Shown here: piece after piece, positions 52,531 to 64,000 of the stretch
Layout: the number at the start of each line of letters is the position of its first letter
Position numbering within the stretch: the stretch's first letter is position 1
Assembly (NCBI GenBank): GCA_009823505.1
Contig: VZQC01011939.1
Coordinates: 1,520,114-1,584,113 of the forward strand
DNA: 64,000 nucleotides
Direction: 5' to 3'
DNA from: Rhizomys pruinosus
Taxonomy: Eukaryota; Chordata; Mammalia; Rodentia; Spalacidae
Program-made: the position numbers and the translations under genes
Notes under the pieces: model-generated
Told to the model about the DNA's origin: nothing
Database searches by the model: none
Seen by the model: the letters and a program-made list of their open reading frames with translations, nothing else

Positions 52531-53670
52531 TGACAGCATTTTAAAGAGGACAGAGAGGCATGACCAGGTAATCTGGCCCCTCATCCCCCGAAGGCCCTCC
52601 CAGGAATGGGAAGAGCTGTGTTCACAGTCCCAATTCAGCCCCAGAATGTTCTAGACAGGGAGCTGCCTGTGGGCAGAACGTGGCTGCTGCAACTTCACCA
52701 ACGAGGTTGGGACCTGTGGGGCCAGTGGCAGCAGTCCTTTGTCTACTACCTTACAGAATTACCAGGGCAAGACCAGAGGAGCTGACCTTTCTGGAAGCTT
52801 CTCTGGAAGTCAGCTTCCCCACAGTAGGGTGAACACTTCATTCCTATGTGCCTCATGCCTCAAACGTGCTCACCCCGCGGGGATGCCGTCCCACTCCTCA
52901 CCTCCAGAGCCTTCCACAACCCCTCCTCTTTCCTTCCAGCCCTCTCTTCCAGACCCAAGCTGGCCCTGAACTCCTGGACTCATGCAGCCTTGTAGGTAGA
53001 GGCAGGGCATGTGTAGCTGCATTTTCTTCAATTCCCTGCCTGTCTTTCGCACCTGCTCCTGCCCCTAGGTGAGAATGGCTTGTTCCAACTCATGACACAC
53101 CTGGGAGACAAGCTCGTCATACAGAGCTCCTGATATTTACAGAGCATGATAAAGGGGGTCTCGGACTGGCTACCAGAGATGACATCATTCTGTTTATATT
53201 AAGGATGGGCTGTATACAACAAATTGATTGTTCATCACCACCTGACAAGATTCCTGGATTCGTTATTTCCAAGCCGGTGAAGTTAAAGCCTATCAGCCTT
53301 GTGTTTGTTCGTTGAGTGGTAGCAGAAGTTTGGCTGGGGAGAACCAGTCCAGTGTCAGCCTGTGAAGTCCAGCAGGGGAGCCAGCGGCAGGATGACTGGT
53401 GAAAGTTGTGTGTGCAGGTGGGAAGAGACTGAGGGGAACTGAACAAGCGTCAGTCTGAGAGGTCCCATAGTGGAATCAGTGGTTCCCTGTCTGGTGTGGG
53501 TACTGGATGGTGATAGGTGGGCTAGAGGAAGGTAATCGTTCACTATTCCACAAGGCTAGCAGATGGCCTCAGGCAGATGTTCCTTCCCCCCTTTCCCTTT
53601 CCTTTTGATCCAGAACATACAGGTTGTGTCTCTGAGCACAGGAGAGTGTAAACTACATCTGGCTAGGCTA
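52531..53670. other. No gene recognised
   Basis: More than 1 kb without a recognisable repeat or exon. Confidence 0.4.
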
Positions 53671-54118
53671 ATGTGGGGGCCCGAAAGCCACTTCAAAGGC
53701 TTTAAACTCCTGCAAAATGGCAAATTTACTATTCAAACAATCTGGGTTCTGTGATATAACCCTTAGCTGTGCCCTCTGCCTGTTTATTGCAGTGGCAACC
53801 AGTCCTTGGAACGGTCCTTAGAAGGAGGCAGGACATGGCTTTGGTAATGCCACAGCCCAGGGCTAATACCGGAAACAGGGAGTTGGTCAGGCTGGCAAAT
53901 AATGCTAATGGGGGCTTGGCTCTTTTCCCAGGGCTGCGCCTACAGCCTAGGGCAAACTCCATCCAGCTTATTACCCCATTAGGGAGGTGTTGGTTCAGGC
54001 CTTTTGGCGCCCTGAGCCCAGGGGAACCTGCCATGCCCTGTTCCAGAAACAATTAAAAGCTGATATTCTTTACAACCTCCAGTACTAAGACCATGGATCC
54101 TCTAGTAGTTTAAAAGCC
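53671..54118. other. Possible old LTR, unassigned
   Basis: Starts TGTGGGGGCCCGAAAGCCAC and holds a polyadenylation-like ACAATTAAAAGC near 54047, but no target duplication or internal region confirms it. Confidence 0.25.
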
Positions 54119-54344
54119 AGAGAGATGGCCTAGCAGTTAAGAGCACTGACTGCTCTTGAAGAGGACCCAGGTTCGATCCCCAGCACCCACATGGCGGCTG
54201 AGAACTGTCCATAACTCCAATTCCAGGAGAACTCCAGTTCCAGGGGAATCCAACACCCTTTTCTGACCTCCGTGGCTTTGCACGACACGGGTGCACAAAC
54301 CTACATGCAGACAATACATTCGTACACATAAATAAATTTTTAAA
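54119..54344 (+). mobile_element. B2 SINE
   Basis: B2 lacking the first bases; AAAAGCC on both flanks. Confidence 0.92.
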
Positions 54345-55576
54345 AAAGCCGGATTTCAAAGGTCATATATCTGTGTTCTCTTTGTATATCATTTCCTTAA
54401 AGGCACCTTACATTCAAGCTTTGGTCACAAGTTAACCTTTCAGTATGTTTTTTGCACCTATATGGGTGAGAGAAGCCCTAGAGAAATTAAAGATTTTAAA
54501 CCTACAAACACTAAAACTTTTGGTCTAATTTAAATGAAAACTTGGTAAATAATTTCATGTCTTTCTTTGAATTTCGACCAGTCCTTAATAATGAGACAAG
54601 ATAAACAAATTAGGCCAAAACTACAAAGGACTGCGACCTATCTAATTTTGGACCTTCTCCATCCTTGAACTCCATACAAAATGAGAGAAAGACAGTCAGG
54701 AACTAAGCAAGGAAACATTAGCCCATATCAGGGAGTACTAAATAGCTTTCAGGGCAAGAATAGGAAAATTCAGAGACAGACGTTAGGGTTAGTTAATTGA
54801 AGCCAAAGAGTTGGAAGGGGGCCCAGGAACCAGCATACAGATCATAGATGTTTGTATGCTACCAAATCACGGATTCTAACTGGATAAAATGCCCCTCCAA
54901 CAAAAAGAGCCTACAAAATAATTGTAAAAATAATTTTATGTTTCTCATTGAGTGTTAAGCAATAGTGTAACTTCTCTCACTCACAGGTCAACTTAACAAT
55001 CTTTTCATGTACATGTGCACATGCCTGTCTATAGGTGCGCACACATGTGTGTAGGGATGCATGTAATTATGCTCAAATATACTTTTAACATCAACAGTTC
55101 TTATAAATGATTGGTGTATGATACTACTACAAGACCAGGAAAAGCCTGACTCTGAGTTGAGATTGGACCTCCCAAGACTCAGGTCTATCAATAAGATTAG
55201 GCACCTAACAGATGAATTAAGTTCAGCAAAAGTTATGCTCTGATTGTCTTCGTTGGAAATAATTAAAAAGGTTTATTGGATATGCTCATGGATATATGCT
55301 GCCACCTACTGGTAGCACTCCTTCAGTGCCCGAGACAAGAATTAAATGGGGTCTCATAATGTTAAAGGAGATAGAGTCATAGGCTTTGGGGATATAAAAT
55401 GGTTTTTAAAAATAATCTTATTTTATTTTAGATATAATTTAAAGTATAGTCAAATGTGTCTTGCCTACAGAGCATTTGACACCTAGGTAAAGCATCTTTG
55501 AAATAGGGTTTCATGCCAGGCCTGGAAAAAAATACATCCAAGGGCTTGAAGAATGGTCATATAAAAACCTACTCTA
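54345..55576. other. No gene recognised
   Basis: A/T-rich; retroviral-interior-like in composition but no motif could be read in any frame. Carries the CTCF-like motif at 55298. Confidence 0.4.
55298..55312 (-). promoter_or_regulatory. CTCF-like motif
   Basis: Minus strand reads CCAGTAGGTGGCAGC, a close fit to the CTCF core (CCASYAGRKGGCRS). Confidence 0.45.
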
Positions 55577-55812
55577 GGGCTGGAGAGATGACCTAGTGGT
55601 TAAAAGCGCTGACCGCTCTTACAGAGGACCCGGGTTCGATCCCCAGCACCCACATGACAGCTGAGAACTGTCTGAAACTCCAATTCCAGGAGAACTCCAG
55701 TTCCAGGGGAATCCGACACCCTCTTCTGAACTTTGCAGCATTGCACAACACAGGCGCACACACTTGCATGCAGACAGTACATTCATACACATAAAGAAAT
55801 AAATAAAAAATT
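55577..55812 (+). mobile_element. B2 SINE
   Basis: Full B2; ACCTACTCTA / CCCTACTCTA flanks. Confidence 0.92.
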
Positions 55813-56099
55813 AAAAAATTAAAAAACCCCTACTCTATAAGGTATGTCATTTAAAATAATATGTTCAAAATAAATAATTATTCTAAATTCATATAGATAG
55901 GTATTTCAATAGAAGTTTATACATAAATACAAAATCAACAATATAAGTCAATGGACTTGATTTCTCTGAGGTCTAGTCAAATAATTTACAGGAGCAAAAT
56001 GTATATCTAATTAAAATATATTTAACAGGTGTTCAATTTTGCTCAAACTTTGCCTGCATATTAGAAGGTATTTGAAGACCGTAAAATTTAAAATGTCTG

Positions 56100-56252
56100 C
56101 TGGGCATGGTGGCACACGACTTTAATCCTAGCACTCGGGAGAAAGAGCCAGGTGGATCTTCGTGAGTTCAAGGCCAGCATGGTCTATACAGTAAGTTCCA
56201 GGACAGCTAGAGCTACAAGGAGACCCTGTCTCAAAAAGACCAAAAAAAAAAT
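56100..56252 (+). mobile_element. B1 SINE
   Basis: B1 flanked by AAAATGTCT / AAAATGCCT. Confidence 0.92.
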
Positions 56253-56310
56253 TAAAATGCCTATATTTAACAAAATTGGTTAAATGTGCTTCATAAAATA
56301 TGGTTATACA

Positions 56311-56552
56311 GGGCTGGAGAGATGGCCTAGTGGTTAATAGCACTGACTGCTCTTGCAGAGGACCCGGGTTTGATCCCCAGCACCCACATGGAGGCTGAGA
56401 ACCATCCGTAACTCCAATTCCAGGAGAACTCCAGTTCCAGGAGAATTTGACGCCCTCTTCTGACCTCTGCGGCATTGCACAACATGGGTGCACAAACCTA
56501 CATGCAGACAGTACATTCATACACATAAAATAAATAAAATTTAAAAAATTCT
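56311..56552 (+). mobile_element. B2 SINE
   Basis: Full-length B2 with a long A-rich tail. Confidence 0.92.
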
Positions 56553-56583
56553 TAAAAAATATTTTAAAAAATGGTAATACATT

Positions 56584-56750
56584 TGGGCCAGGTATAGTGG
56601 CACACACCTTTAATCCCAGCACTCAGGAGGCAGAGGCAAGCAGACCTCTGTGAGTTCAAGGCCACCCTGGTCTAGAGAGCAAGCTCCAGGCCAGCTGGGA
56701 CTAAAAGGGAGACCCTGTCTCAAAAATACGAAAAAAAAAAAAAAAAAAAA
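56584..56750 (+). mobile_element. B1 SINE
   Basis: B1 with a 20+ A tail; GGTAATACATTT / GGTAATACGTTT flanks. Confidence 0.93.
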
Positions 56751-57053
56751 AGGTAATACGTTTAAGATCACCAGAAATACAAATTGGTATCAATATTTAT
56801 TTCATTTCTAATTTGTACAGAATTTCCAATAATAACTTTAGGATCAATGTATACAAATGTTCTCTATATTTTTCTGTATGATACACTACTACATGCAATA
56901 TTACCTTTACTTACAAAATAATTGAACTAAAAGAATAAGTTTTGCCATACTAAATTAAAAATATACAGCCTAATAATAAATAATTTGGGTAAATTTAATA
57001 AATCTTTATACCTTGGATCCTGTTTATAGGTATGTGTAATACAACTGCCTATT
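56751..57053. other. A/T-rich sequence, no gene recognised
   Basis: Target region of the L1 insertion that follows. Confidence 0.5.
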
Positions 57054-57068
57054 AGAAATTTATAGGTC

Positions 57069-57459
57069 GTTTGAGACCGGAGATCTCCTAAGACAACCTG
57101 AAGCACAGGTAAGAGCTGGGTGCTTCAGCCAGGAGGGCTAAAGAGCACACCCACCCACCCCACCCACCCACCAACTGGGATTACCGAAGGAAGGAGTGAC
57201 CAAGTGGATTCTTTGGAGAACCTTCAGAACAGAAAGGGAAGAGTGAGTTGAACTTCCAGTAGAAAGCCTAGAGCTTAGAGAAGTCAACACTCCATAAGCA
57301 AGGAGTAAAGGAGAAAAACAAATCAATCAAACAAACAAGGAAGGCATCTGAAGGAGGCAAGTAAAGCAAGCCTTCAACACAGTGAAGAGGCATTTGGGAC
57401 TCACATTGGAATACAGGCAAGGAGAAGCCCATATGCCAGGGACATGAAGAAGAGACAAC
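57069..57459 (+). promoter_or_regulatory. L1 5' UTR (remnant of promoter region)
   Basis: Runs from the insertion point to the ORF1 ATG. It includes a C/A-rich CCCACCC repeat at 57147-57172. Tandem promoter monomers of the mouse type are not visible. Confidence 0.7.
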
Positions 57460-58554
57460 ATGGGAAAGGTGCACGATAATCCCACACCAAGCTCTACCAA
57501 CCCTGTGGAAGATTCCTACAGTGGGAACCCCTTGGGGATGGTCCAGGAAACAGATATTAGAAGTACAATTGTGAACATACTTAAAGAATTACAAGATTAT
57601 AAAGAGCAAATAAAAGAATTTTAAAAAGAGAATGAAGTACTCAAGAAAGACCTAGAGAGAGAGAGAATGACAAACTCTGGAAGGAAGTGGAAACACTGAA
57701 AAGATCAAATGTTGAAAAAGATAAGGAAACCAACAAGTGAAGCAAAGAGTTACAGGAACAGATTGAGAAGCTCCAAAAGGAAGTGGAAATACTAAAGAAA
57801 TCAGAAGAGGAAATGAAAAAGGAAATCAAACACTCATCCAATCAAGAGGAGGGGAAAAAGCCTCAGAAGCAGAATGGAGGAAGCAGAACAAAGAACATCA
57901 GACCTGGAAGATAAGAGAACAAGTAAAAACCCCAAGTAAAGATTATGAAAAATTTAAAAATACACAAAAGTGGAACAACCAGGAACTGTGGGACACTATG
58001 AAAAGATCAAACCTCCACATTATAGGAATAGAGAAAGGAGAAGAATCCCAAGAGAATGGTATTGATCAGATCTTCAACAGAATAATAGATGAAAATTTCT
58101 CCAAACTAAAAAAAGACAAGCCAATATAAATACAAGAAGCACACAGAACTCCAAACAGACAAGATCAGAAAAGAAACTCTCCACACCACATCATAGTTAA
58201 AATGCTAGACACCCAAAACAAGGACAAAATCCTTAAAGTCGCAAGAGAAAAACAAGTGACTTATAAGGGGAAACCTAGCAGAATTACAACTGACTTCTCA
58301 GTGCAAACTATGAAAGCAAGAAGAACATGGAGCAAAGCATTCCCAGTGTTAAAGAACAATAGATGCCAACCCAGTTCCTATACCCAGCACAAATGTCAAT
58401 TATAGTTGAAGGATAGATAAAAACCTTCCATGACATGAACAAGATGAAAGAATACATATCCAGAAAACCAACCCCTCAGAGAATACTTGAAGCAATTCAA
58501 AGGACAGAAGAAAGAAGCAACCATCCCCAGGCACCTAGAAAGAGAAATCAATAA
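57460..58554 (+). pseudogene. L1 ORF1 pseudogene
   Basis: ORF1p is the RNA-binding chaperone of L1. ATG at 57460 opens a frame that hits TAA at 57622. Beyond it come coiled-coil-like heptads (KENEVLKKDLERE; LQEQIEKLQKEVEILKK) in shifting frames, then the RRM/C-terminal part: IIGIEKGEESQENGIDQIFN, IQEAHRTPNRQDQKRNSPHH, and KILKVAREKQVTYKGKPSRI. The final TAA is at 58552-58554. Besides the early stop there are stops near 57740, 58130 and 58425 and at least two frameshifts. Confidence 0.9.
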
Positions 58555-58595
58555 AAGCATAACTGCAGAAGTAGAAACCTAAACCAAAACTGCAA

Positions 58596-61500
58596 ATGGA
58601 TAAGGCAAAAGGAAGCAACACAAACCTATCAGTCATAAGCTTAAATATAAATGGACTAAATTCCCCAATCAAAAGACATAGACTGGAAGATTGGATTAGG
58701 AAACAGAAACCATTGATATGCTGTCTACAAGAAACACATCTTACCTTCAAGGACAGGCACCACCTTAAAGTAAAGGATGGAAAAAATATTCCAAGCAAAT
58801 GGTACCCCCAAAAAAGCAGGAGTTGCTATTTTAATATCAGAAAAAATAGACTTCAAAGTAAAAGAAATCAGAAGAGACAAAGAAGGCCATTACATTTTTA
58901 TCAAAGGAACAATTCACCATAAAGATTTCACAATTATGAATATATATGCACAGAACTCTGGTGCACCAAACTCTGGTGCACCAAACTTTATAAAGACAAT
59001 AATCCAGGACCACGAGTCACAGACAAACCCCAGTACACTCAAAGTAGGGGACTTCAATACCCCACTGAGCCCTTTGGGCAGGCCAACAGGACAAAGAATA
59101 AACAGAGAGAGATCTGAACTGAATGATGTGATACACAAAATGGACCTCACAGACGTCTACCAAATATTCCACTCTAATACCAGAGAATACACTTTCTACT
59201 CAGCATCCCATGGAACATTCTCCAAAATCGACCACATACTGGGACACAGAAGAAACCTCCACAAATACAAAAGATTGAAATAATTTCATGCATTCTATCA
59301 GACCACAGTGCAATAAAACTCAAATATCAACACCAAGATAAGCCCTATGATCTATAAGAACACATGGAGACTAAACAACACACTCTTGAATAATGAATGT
59401 GTCAAGGAAGAGATAAAGAAAGAAATAAAAGCATTCCTGGAACTGAATGACAATGATAATACAACACAACAAAACCTATGGGATAGCTTAAAAGCAGTCC
59501 TAAGAGGGAAGTTTATAGCCCTGGGTGCCTACATTAGAAAAACAGAAAGAGCACAAGTGAATGATCTAACACTGCAGCTAAAAGCACTTGAGAGGCAACA
59601 ACGGATGAACTCTAAATGCAACAAAAAGGAAGAAATAACAAAAATCAAAGCAGGAACCAATGAAAAAGAAATAAAGAAAACAATACAAAAAAAATCAATG
59701 AATCCAAAAATTGGTTCTTTGAAAGAATAAACAAGACAGACAGACAGACCTCTAGCCCAGTTAACCAAAAGAAAGAAGGAACAACTCCAAATCAATACAA
59801 TCTGTGATGAAAAAGGAAATATCACAAAAGACAATGAAAAGATCCAGACAATCATACAGGAATACTTCAAAAACCTATACTCTACAAGTATGAAAACCTA
59901 GAAATGGATGAATATCTGAAATCCTGGGAATCACCAAAGCTCAACAAAGAAGAGATCAACAGATTAAACAGACCCATAATATATGAAGAAATTGAAGATG
60001 TAATAAGAAACCTCCCAACTAAAAAAAGCCCAGGCCAAGATGGCTTCACAGCAGAATTCTATAAAACATTTCAAAAAGACTTACAACCATTATTACTGAA
60101 ATTGTTTGGAAGGATACAAACAGAGGTAATCCTCCCAAATTCCTTCTATGAAGCCAGCATCACTCTATTACCAAAACCAGGCAAAGATACAACCAAAAAG
60201 GAGAACTATAGACCCATGTCCCTAATGAACAAGGATACCAAAATTCTAAACAGGATACTGGCAAATGGCATACAGACCCACATCAAGAAGATCATCCATC
60301 ATGACCAAGTTGGATTCATACCAGAGATGCAGGGATTGTTCAACATACGAATATCAATAAATATCATCAAGCATATAAATGGACCAAAAGACAAAAACCA
60401 CACCATCATCTCAATTGACGCAGAAAAAGCCTTTGACAAAATCCACCATCCCTTCATGCTTAAAGGCCTAGAAGGAACTGGATTGGAGGGATCATTCTTC
60501 AATGTAATCAAAGGCATATACAGAAAACACAGCCAATATCATCCTAAATGGGGAAATGAAAGAAACATTCCCTTTAAAGGTAGGAACTTGGCAAGGTGTC
60601 CCCTGTCACCACTCCTCTTCAATATAGTGCTTGAAACACTTGCTAGAGCAATAAGGCAAGAAAAGGAAATTAAAGGAGTACTAATTGGAAAAGAGGAAGT
60701 CAAGCTATCCCTATTTGCTGATGATATGATAGTTTACTTAAGGGATGCTAAAAACTCCACCAGAAAACTTCTAGAAATGATTAGGAGCTGCAGCAAAGTG
60801 GCAGGATACAAAATTAACCTAAAAAAATCAGTAGCCTTTCTTTACACCAACAAGTGACTGGAGAAGGAATTCAAGGAGACCTTCCCACTCACAATAGCCT
60901 CAAAAGCAATAAAATACCTAGTAACAAACCTGACCAAAGACACCAAAGATCTCTACAACAAAAACTTTAAAGTCTTGATGAAAGAAATTGTAGAAGACAT
61001 CAGAAGATGGAAAAACCTCCCATGCTCATGGATTGGGAACATTAATATAGTAAAAGTGTCCATTCTACCCAAACTCTTGTATAGATTTAATGCAATCCCA
61101 ATCAAAATCCCCAAGTTTCTTCACAGGCTTGGAAAAGTCCTTAATTTCATTTGGAAAAGCAAAAGACCCCAAATAGCCAATGTAACCCTGCATGAAAAGA
61201 CCAATACAGGGGGGATCTCTATACCAGACTTCAAACTATACTACAGGACTATAGTCATAAAAACAGCCTGGTACTGGCACAAAAACAGAACTTACGACCA
61301 ATGGAACAAAACTGAAGATCCAAACCTGAGCATATACAATTTCAGTCACTTCATATTTGACAAGGGGGCCAAGAAGACACAATGGAGGAAAGACAGCATC
61401 TTCAGCAAATGGTGTTGGCAAAAGTGGATCACCACTTGTAGAAGAATGAAATTAAACCCTTACCTCTCACCCTGTACAAAAGTCAACTACAGATGGATCA

Positions 61501-62443
61501 AAGACCTCAACGGGAAACCCCAAACTCTGAAGGCGATAGAAGAAAAAGTTGGTGGCAGACTACAAGACATAGGCGTAGGAAAAGATTTCCTCAATTATAC
61601 AGCAGCTGCGCAAGAATTAAGGTCGACAATTGACAAATGGGACATCATTAAACTCAAAAGCTTCTGTACATCAAAAGAAACAATCAAGGAAGTGAAGAGA
61701 AATCCCACAGAGTGGGAGGAAACCTTCACCATAGAAACATCTGACAAAGCATTGATTTCCAGAATATATAAACTACTCAAAAAATAAAGAAGAAAACAAA
61801 TGACCCACTCAATATATGGAGCAAAGAGCTAAACAGAGACTTCACCAGTGAGGAATTCGAGATAGTTAAGGAATTAGAGATGGCTAAAAAACATCTTAAG
61901 AAGTGTTCAACATCATTAATCATTAAGGAAATGCAAACCAAAACCACTCTAAGCTATCATCTTACTCAAATAAGACTGGCTAAGTACAAGAAAACAAATG
62001 ACATCAAGTGCTGGAGAGGTTGTGGGGAAAGAGAAACACTCATCCACTGCTGGTGGGAATATAAACTGATACAGCCACTATGGAAAGCAGTGTGGAGAAC
62101 CCTTGGAAGACTTGGAATGAACTTGCCACCTGACACAGCCATACCTCTCCTGGGCATGTACTCACAAGACTCATGTTACCACAGAGATACATGCACAGCC
62201 ATATTTATTTCAGCTCTCTTCACAATAGCAAGGAGCTGGAACCAACCCAAGTGACCCTAAACTGAGGAAGGGATAGAGAAAATGTGGTACATCTGCACAA
62301 TGGAGTTCTATGCAGTGGTAAAGAAAGATGACATCATGAGTTTCACAGGTAAATGGATGGAACTAGAAGATATTATGTTAAGTGAAGTAACACAGTCCCA
62401 GAAAAACAAACGCTGAATGGTATCCCTCATCTGTGGATGCTAG
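58596..62443 (+). pseudogene. L1 ORF2 pseudogene (endonuclease/reverse transcriptase)
   Basis: Starts MDKAKGSNTNLSVISLNING, the AP-endonuclease-like domain (LNINGLNSP with the catalytic Asn; QETHL with the catalytic Glu; KIDHILGHR near the C-end of the domain). The RT domain spans about 60050-60860, with [21 protein letters not shown] and the catalytic [10 protein letters not shown]. The Cys-rich end reads [18 protein letters not shown], so the last zinc-knuckle Cys is Tyr. Lesions: frameshift near 58900, stops after 59280, 59730, 60855, 61785 and 62252. The ORF2 end is placed at the TAG matching that of the copy at 562-564. Confidence 0.93.
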
Positions 62444-62772
62444 TGCCAATTACCTAGTTATATGGGGTATCTCTTGTGCATGGCCCCTTGAGCTTTTGTC
62501 CAAGTAGTTGGGAGTGATGCATATTGGAAACAACAACAACAGCAACAACAGAAAGGACTGCATCAAAGAACTGACTGAAACAGTGAACTTCTGCTCAAAA
62601 CAGTCAACTTCCACATAGAGAATTTTGAGAAAGACTGAGAAGGAGATGAAAAGCATGTTTGGCAGAGTGCATGAGCTGTGGTCGGGTGGGGGGTAGGGTA
62701 GAGTGGGGGACACAGGTCTAGATCTGATTAGTAACATATTCTTGTACAAAACATATATATATAATTAAAAAA
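62444..62772 (+). other. L1 3' UTR and tail
   Basis: Includes (CAA)n-type run at 62528-62551, a G-rich stretch at 62680-62710 and the A/T-rich tail. Confidence 0.88.
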
Positions 62773-62793
62773 AGAAATTTATAGGTCAATGCT

Positions 62794-62892
62794 GGCTGGA
62801 GAGATGGCTCAGAGGTTAAGAGCATTGACTGCTCTTGCAGAGGACCTGGGTTCGATTCCCAGCATCCACATGATGGCGAAGAACCATCTTTA
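62794..62892 (+). mobile_element. B2 SINE, head half
   Basis: B2 ending abruptly at GAAGAACCATCTTT where a B1 follows. Confidence 0.88.
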
Positions 62893-62895
62893 AGC

Positions 62896-63045
62896 CTGGT
62901 GTGGTGGCCCATGCCTTTAATCCCAGCACTCAGGAGGCAGAGGGAGGCGGATCTCTGTGAGTTCAAGGCCAGCATGGTCTACAGGGCTAGTTCCAGGCCA
63001 GCTGGGGCTACAGGGAGACCCTGTCTCCAAACACCAAAAAAAATT
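62896..63045 (+). mobile_element. B1 SINE
   Basis: B1 inserted in or next to the preceding B2; A-rich tail. Confidence 0.92.
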
Positions 63046-63203
63046 ACAAAATTTATGTCAAATATATATCAAAATATAAAAATAAAACAAAAACAAAAAG
63101 TGGCCAGGGGAATATAGGACTCCCTCTGGCATACAGTTAAACTAGAGACTTGCATGTTTGTATCCAAAAAATTTTTGATAGTTTTCAATTTATGAAAGGT
63201 TAT

Positions 63204-63366
63204 CTTTTTTTTATTTTTTTTTTGTCTTTTTTTAGTCAGGTCTCCCTATAGTCCCAGGTGGCCTGGAACTCAGTCTGTAGACCAGGCTGGCCTTGAACTC
63301 ACAGAGATCTGCCTGCCTCTGGCTCCCAAGTGCTAGGATTAGAAGCATGCACAACCACACCTGGCT
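63204..63366 (-). mobile_element. B1 SINE
   Basis: Antisense B1 with T-rich tail at left. Confidence 0.92.
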
Positions 63367-64000
63367 TCAAATTTGAAATCTTCAAGCTTGTCAGTAGTTT
63401 ACTAATCGTCTGATAGTCCTTTAGACATGCGTGACTGCAATCCACATGATCTACTTCCCTCCTTGTGCTGTTTGGCAGTTCTACCAAAGTGCAAGCTTCA
63501 AGGCTGTCTCCTGCCTGCAGGCTGACAGTATCTGGGCTTAGCTCCTGGCAAGGAGCGAGGAGGGGGACCATGGGAAAAGAAAGACAAAGATAGACAGACA
63601 GACAGGGACTCAGAAAGCCCAGGAGAACAGACTCAAGTTCAATGTTGGAGCTCAAGGCTTTTTTACTAACCCAGGCATGGGCCAAGACACCTACACACAA
63701 TTGGGGACTGGGGCAGGTAATTGGGACAAGGGAACCTCAGGCTATAATCCAGATCAAAGTTCTTTCACAAGAGATCAAAGGACAGCCCAGACTTTCACAG
63801 GTCTGTGAGAATAACAGTGGGGGTCAAGGCTTTTGGCTGTCAGGTAACTGCTTTTAAGTGCTTCTGCCAAAAGAGTACCTACATCTCCCCATTTTTACTT
63901 ATTTAAAAAGGCTCAGTTGTCACAACCTGTTAATATTTTATCTGTTGGAGAATAGTCTGGAATATTGCAGCCCAACTAGGTTCCCAGTGGGGACAACAGA
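63367..64000 (-). mobile_element. Possible ERV LTR at window edge
   Basis: Minus strand begins near the edge with TGTTGTCCCCACTGGGAAC. It later shows a TTAGTAAAAAAGCC polyadenylation-like region and TCTCCTGGGCTTTCTGAGTCC, like an LTR R/U5 region. Neither boundary nor target duplication can be shown. Confidence 0.35.

Larger units (their letters stand above)
57069..62772 (+). mobile_element. Near full-length L1 LINE, inactive
   Basis: 5.7-kb element with 15-bp target duplication AGAAATTTATAGGTC at 57054-57068 and 62773-62787. Order: 391-bp 5' UTR, ORF1 (57460-58554), 41-bp spacer, ORF2 (58596-62443), 3' UTR with (CAA)n, A/T-rich tail. Both ORFs carry several stops and frameshifts, so it can no longer retrotranspose in cis. 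Confidence 0.95.

Noticed and set aside
58596..62443. Active L1 ORF2
   Set aside because: At least five premature stops and a frameshift, plus Cys-to-Tyr in the zinc knuckle.

Overview
This is nuclear DNA from a muroid rodent (mouse/rat/hamster/gerbil grade), inferred from dense B1 (7SL-derived), B2 and ID/B4 (tRNA-derived) SINEs, ORR1-like MaLR LTRs, rodent ERVL LTRs and L1 copies. Species cannot be fixed from the sequence. There are no operons or prokaryotic features, and no intact host protein-coding gene is visible. Almost all long open frames lie in tandem repeats or transposons.

The main genic signal is on the minus strand: the scattered exons of an actin-family gene, running from exon 1 near 37.1 kb to the terminal exon at 9.14 kb. 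Seven exons align to actin residues 1-40, 42-84, 122-150, 151-204, 205-267, 268-327 and 328-end, with introns at classical actin positions. The exon for residues 85-121 was not found. The copy has in-frame TGA codons, single-base frameshifts and damaged splice sites, so it reads as a decayed intron-containing (not processed) pseudogene. A second host trace is a 29-codon exon at 51.86-51.96 kb on the minus strand that matches the N-terminus of cortactin, with a plausible acceptor and donor but no ATG.

Layout. 0-0.9 kb: 3' end of an L1. 4.0-7.8 kb: a 1.9-kb direct duplication joined at the only N, probably an assembly artefact. 9-15 kb: terminal actin-like exons among SINEs and 40-48-bp minisatellites. 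15.5-18.1 kb: a tandem array grown inside a B1 remnant, then about 1.2 kb of CAT/CAC triplets. 18.27-20.30 kb: a structurally complete MaLR element with a 5-bp target duplication. 20.8-30.1 kb: two more actin-like exons, an AT-rich array, SINEs and ERVL LTRs. 32.2-33.8 kb: a 49-bp minisatellite with a 147-bp higher-order period. 35-37 kb: first actin-like exons and a solo ERVK LTR. 41.5-42.5 kb: CA-rich duplicated block. 42.8-47.0 kb: two ERVL LTRs flanking an internally deleted endogenous retrovirus with betaretrovirus-like pol and gamma-type env remnants. 50-52 kb: L1 fragment, solo MaLR LTR, cortactin-like exon. 57.07-62.77 kb: a near full-length but dead L1 with a 15-bp target duplication. 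63.4-64.0 kb: LTR-like sequence cut by the window edge.

Repeat family names come from recognising consensus features by eye, not from a database search. Boundaries with a target-site duplication are exact to a few bases; the others are approximate.
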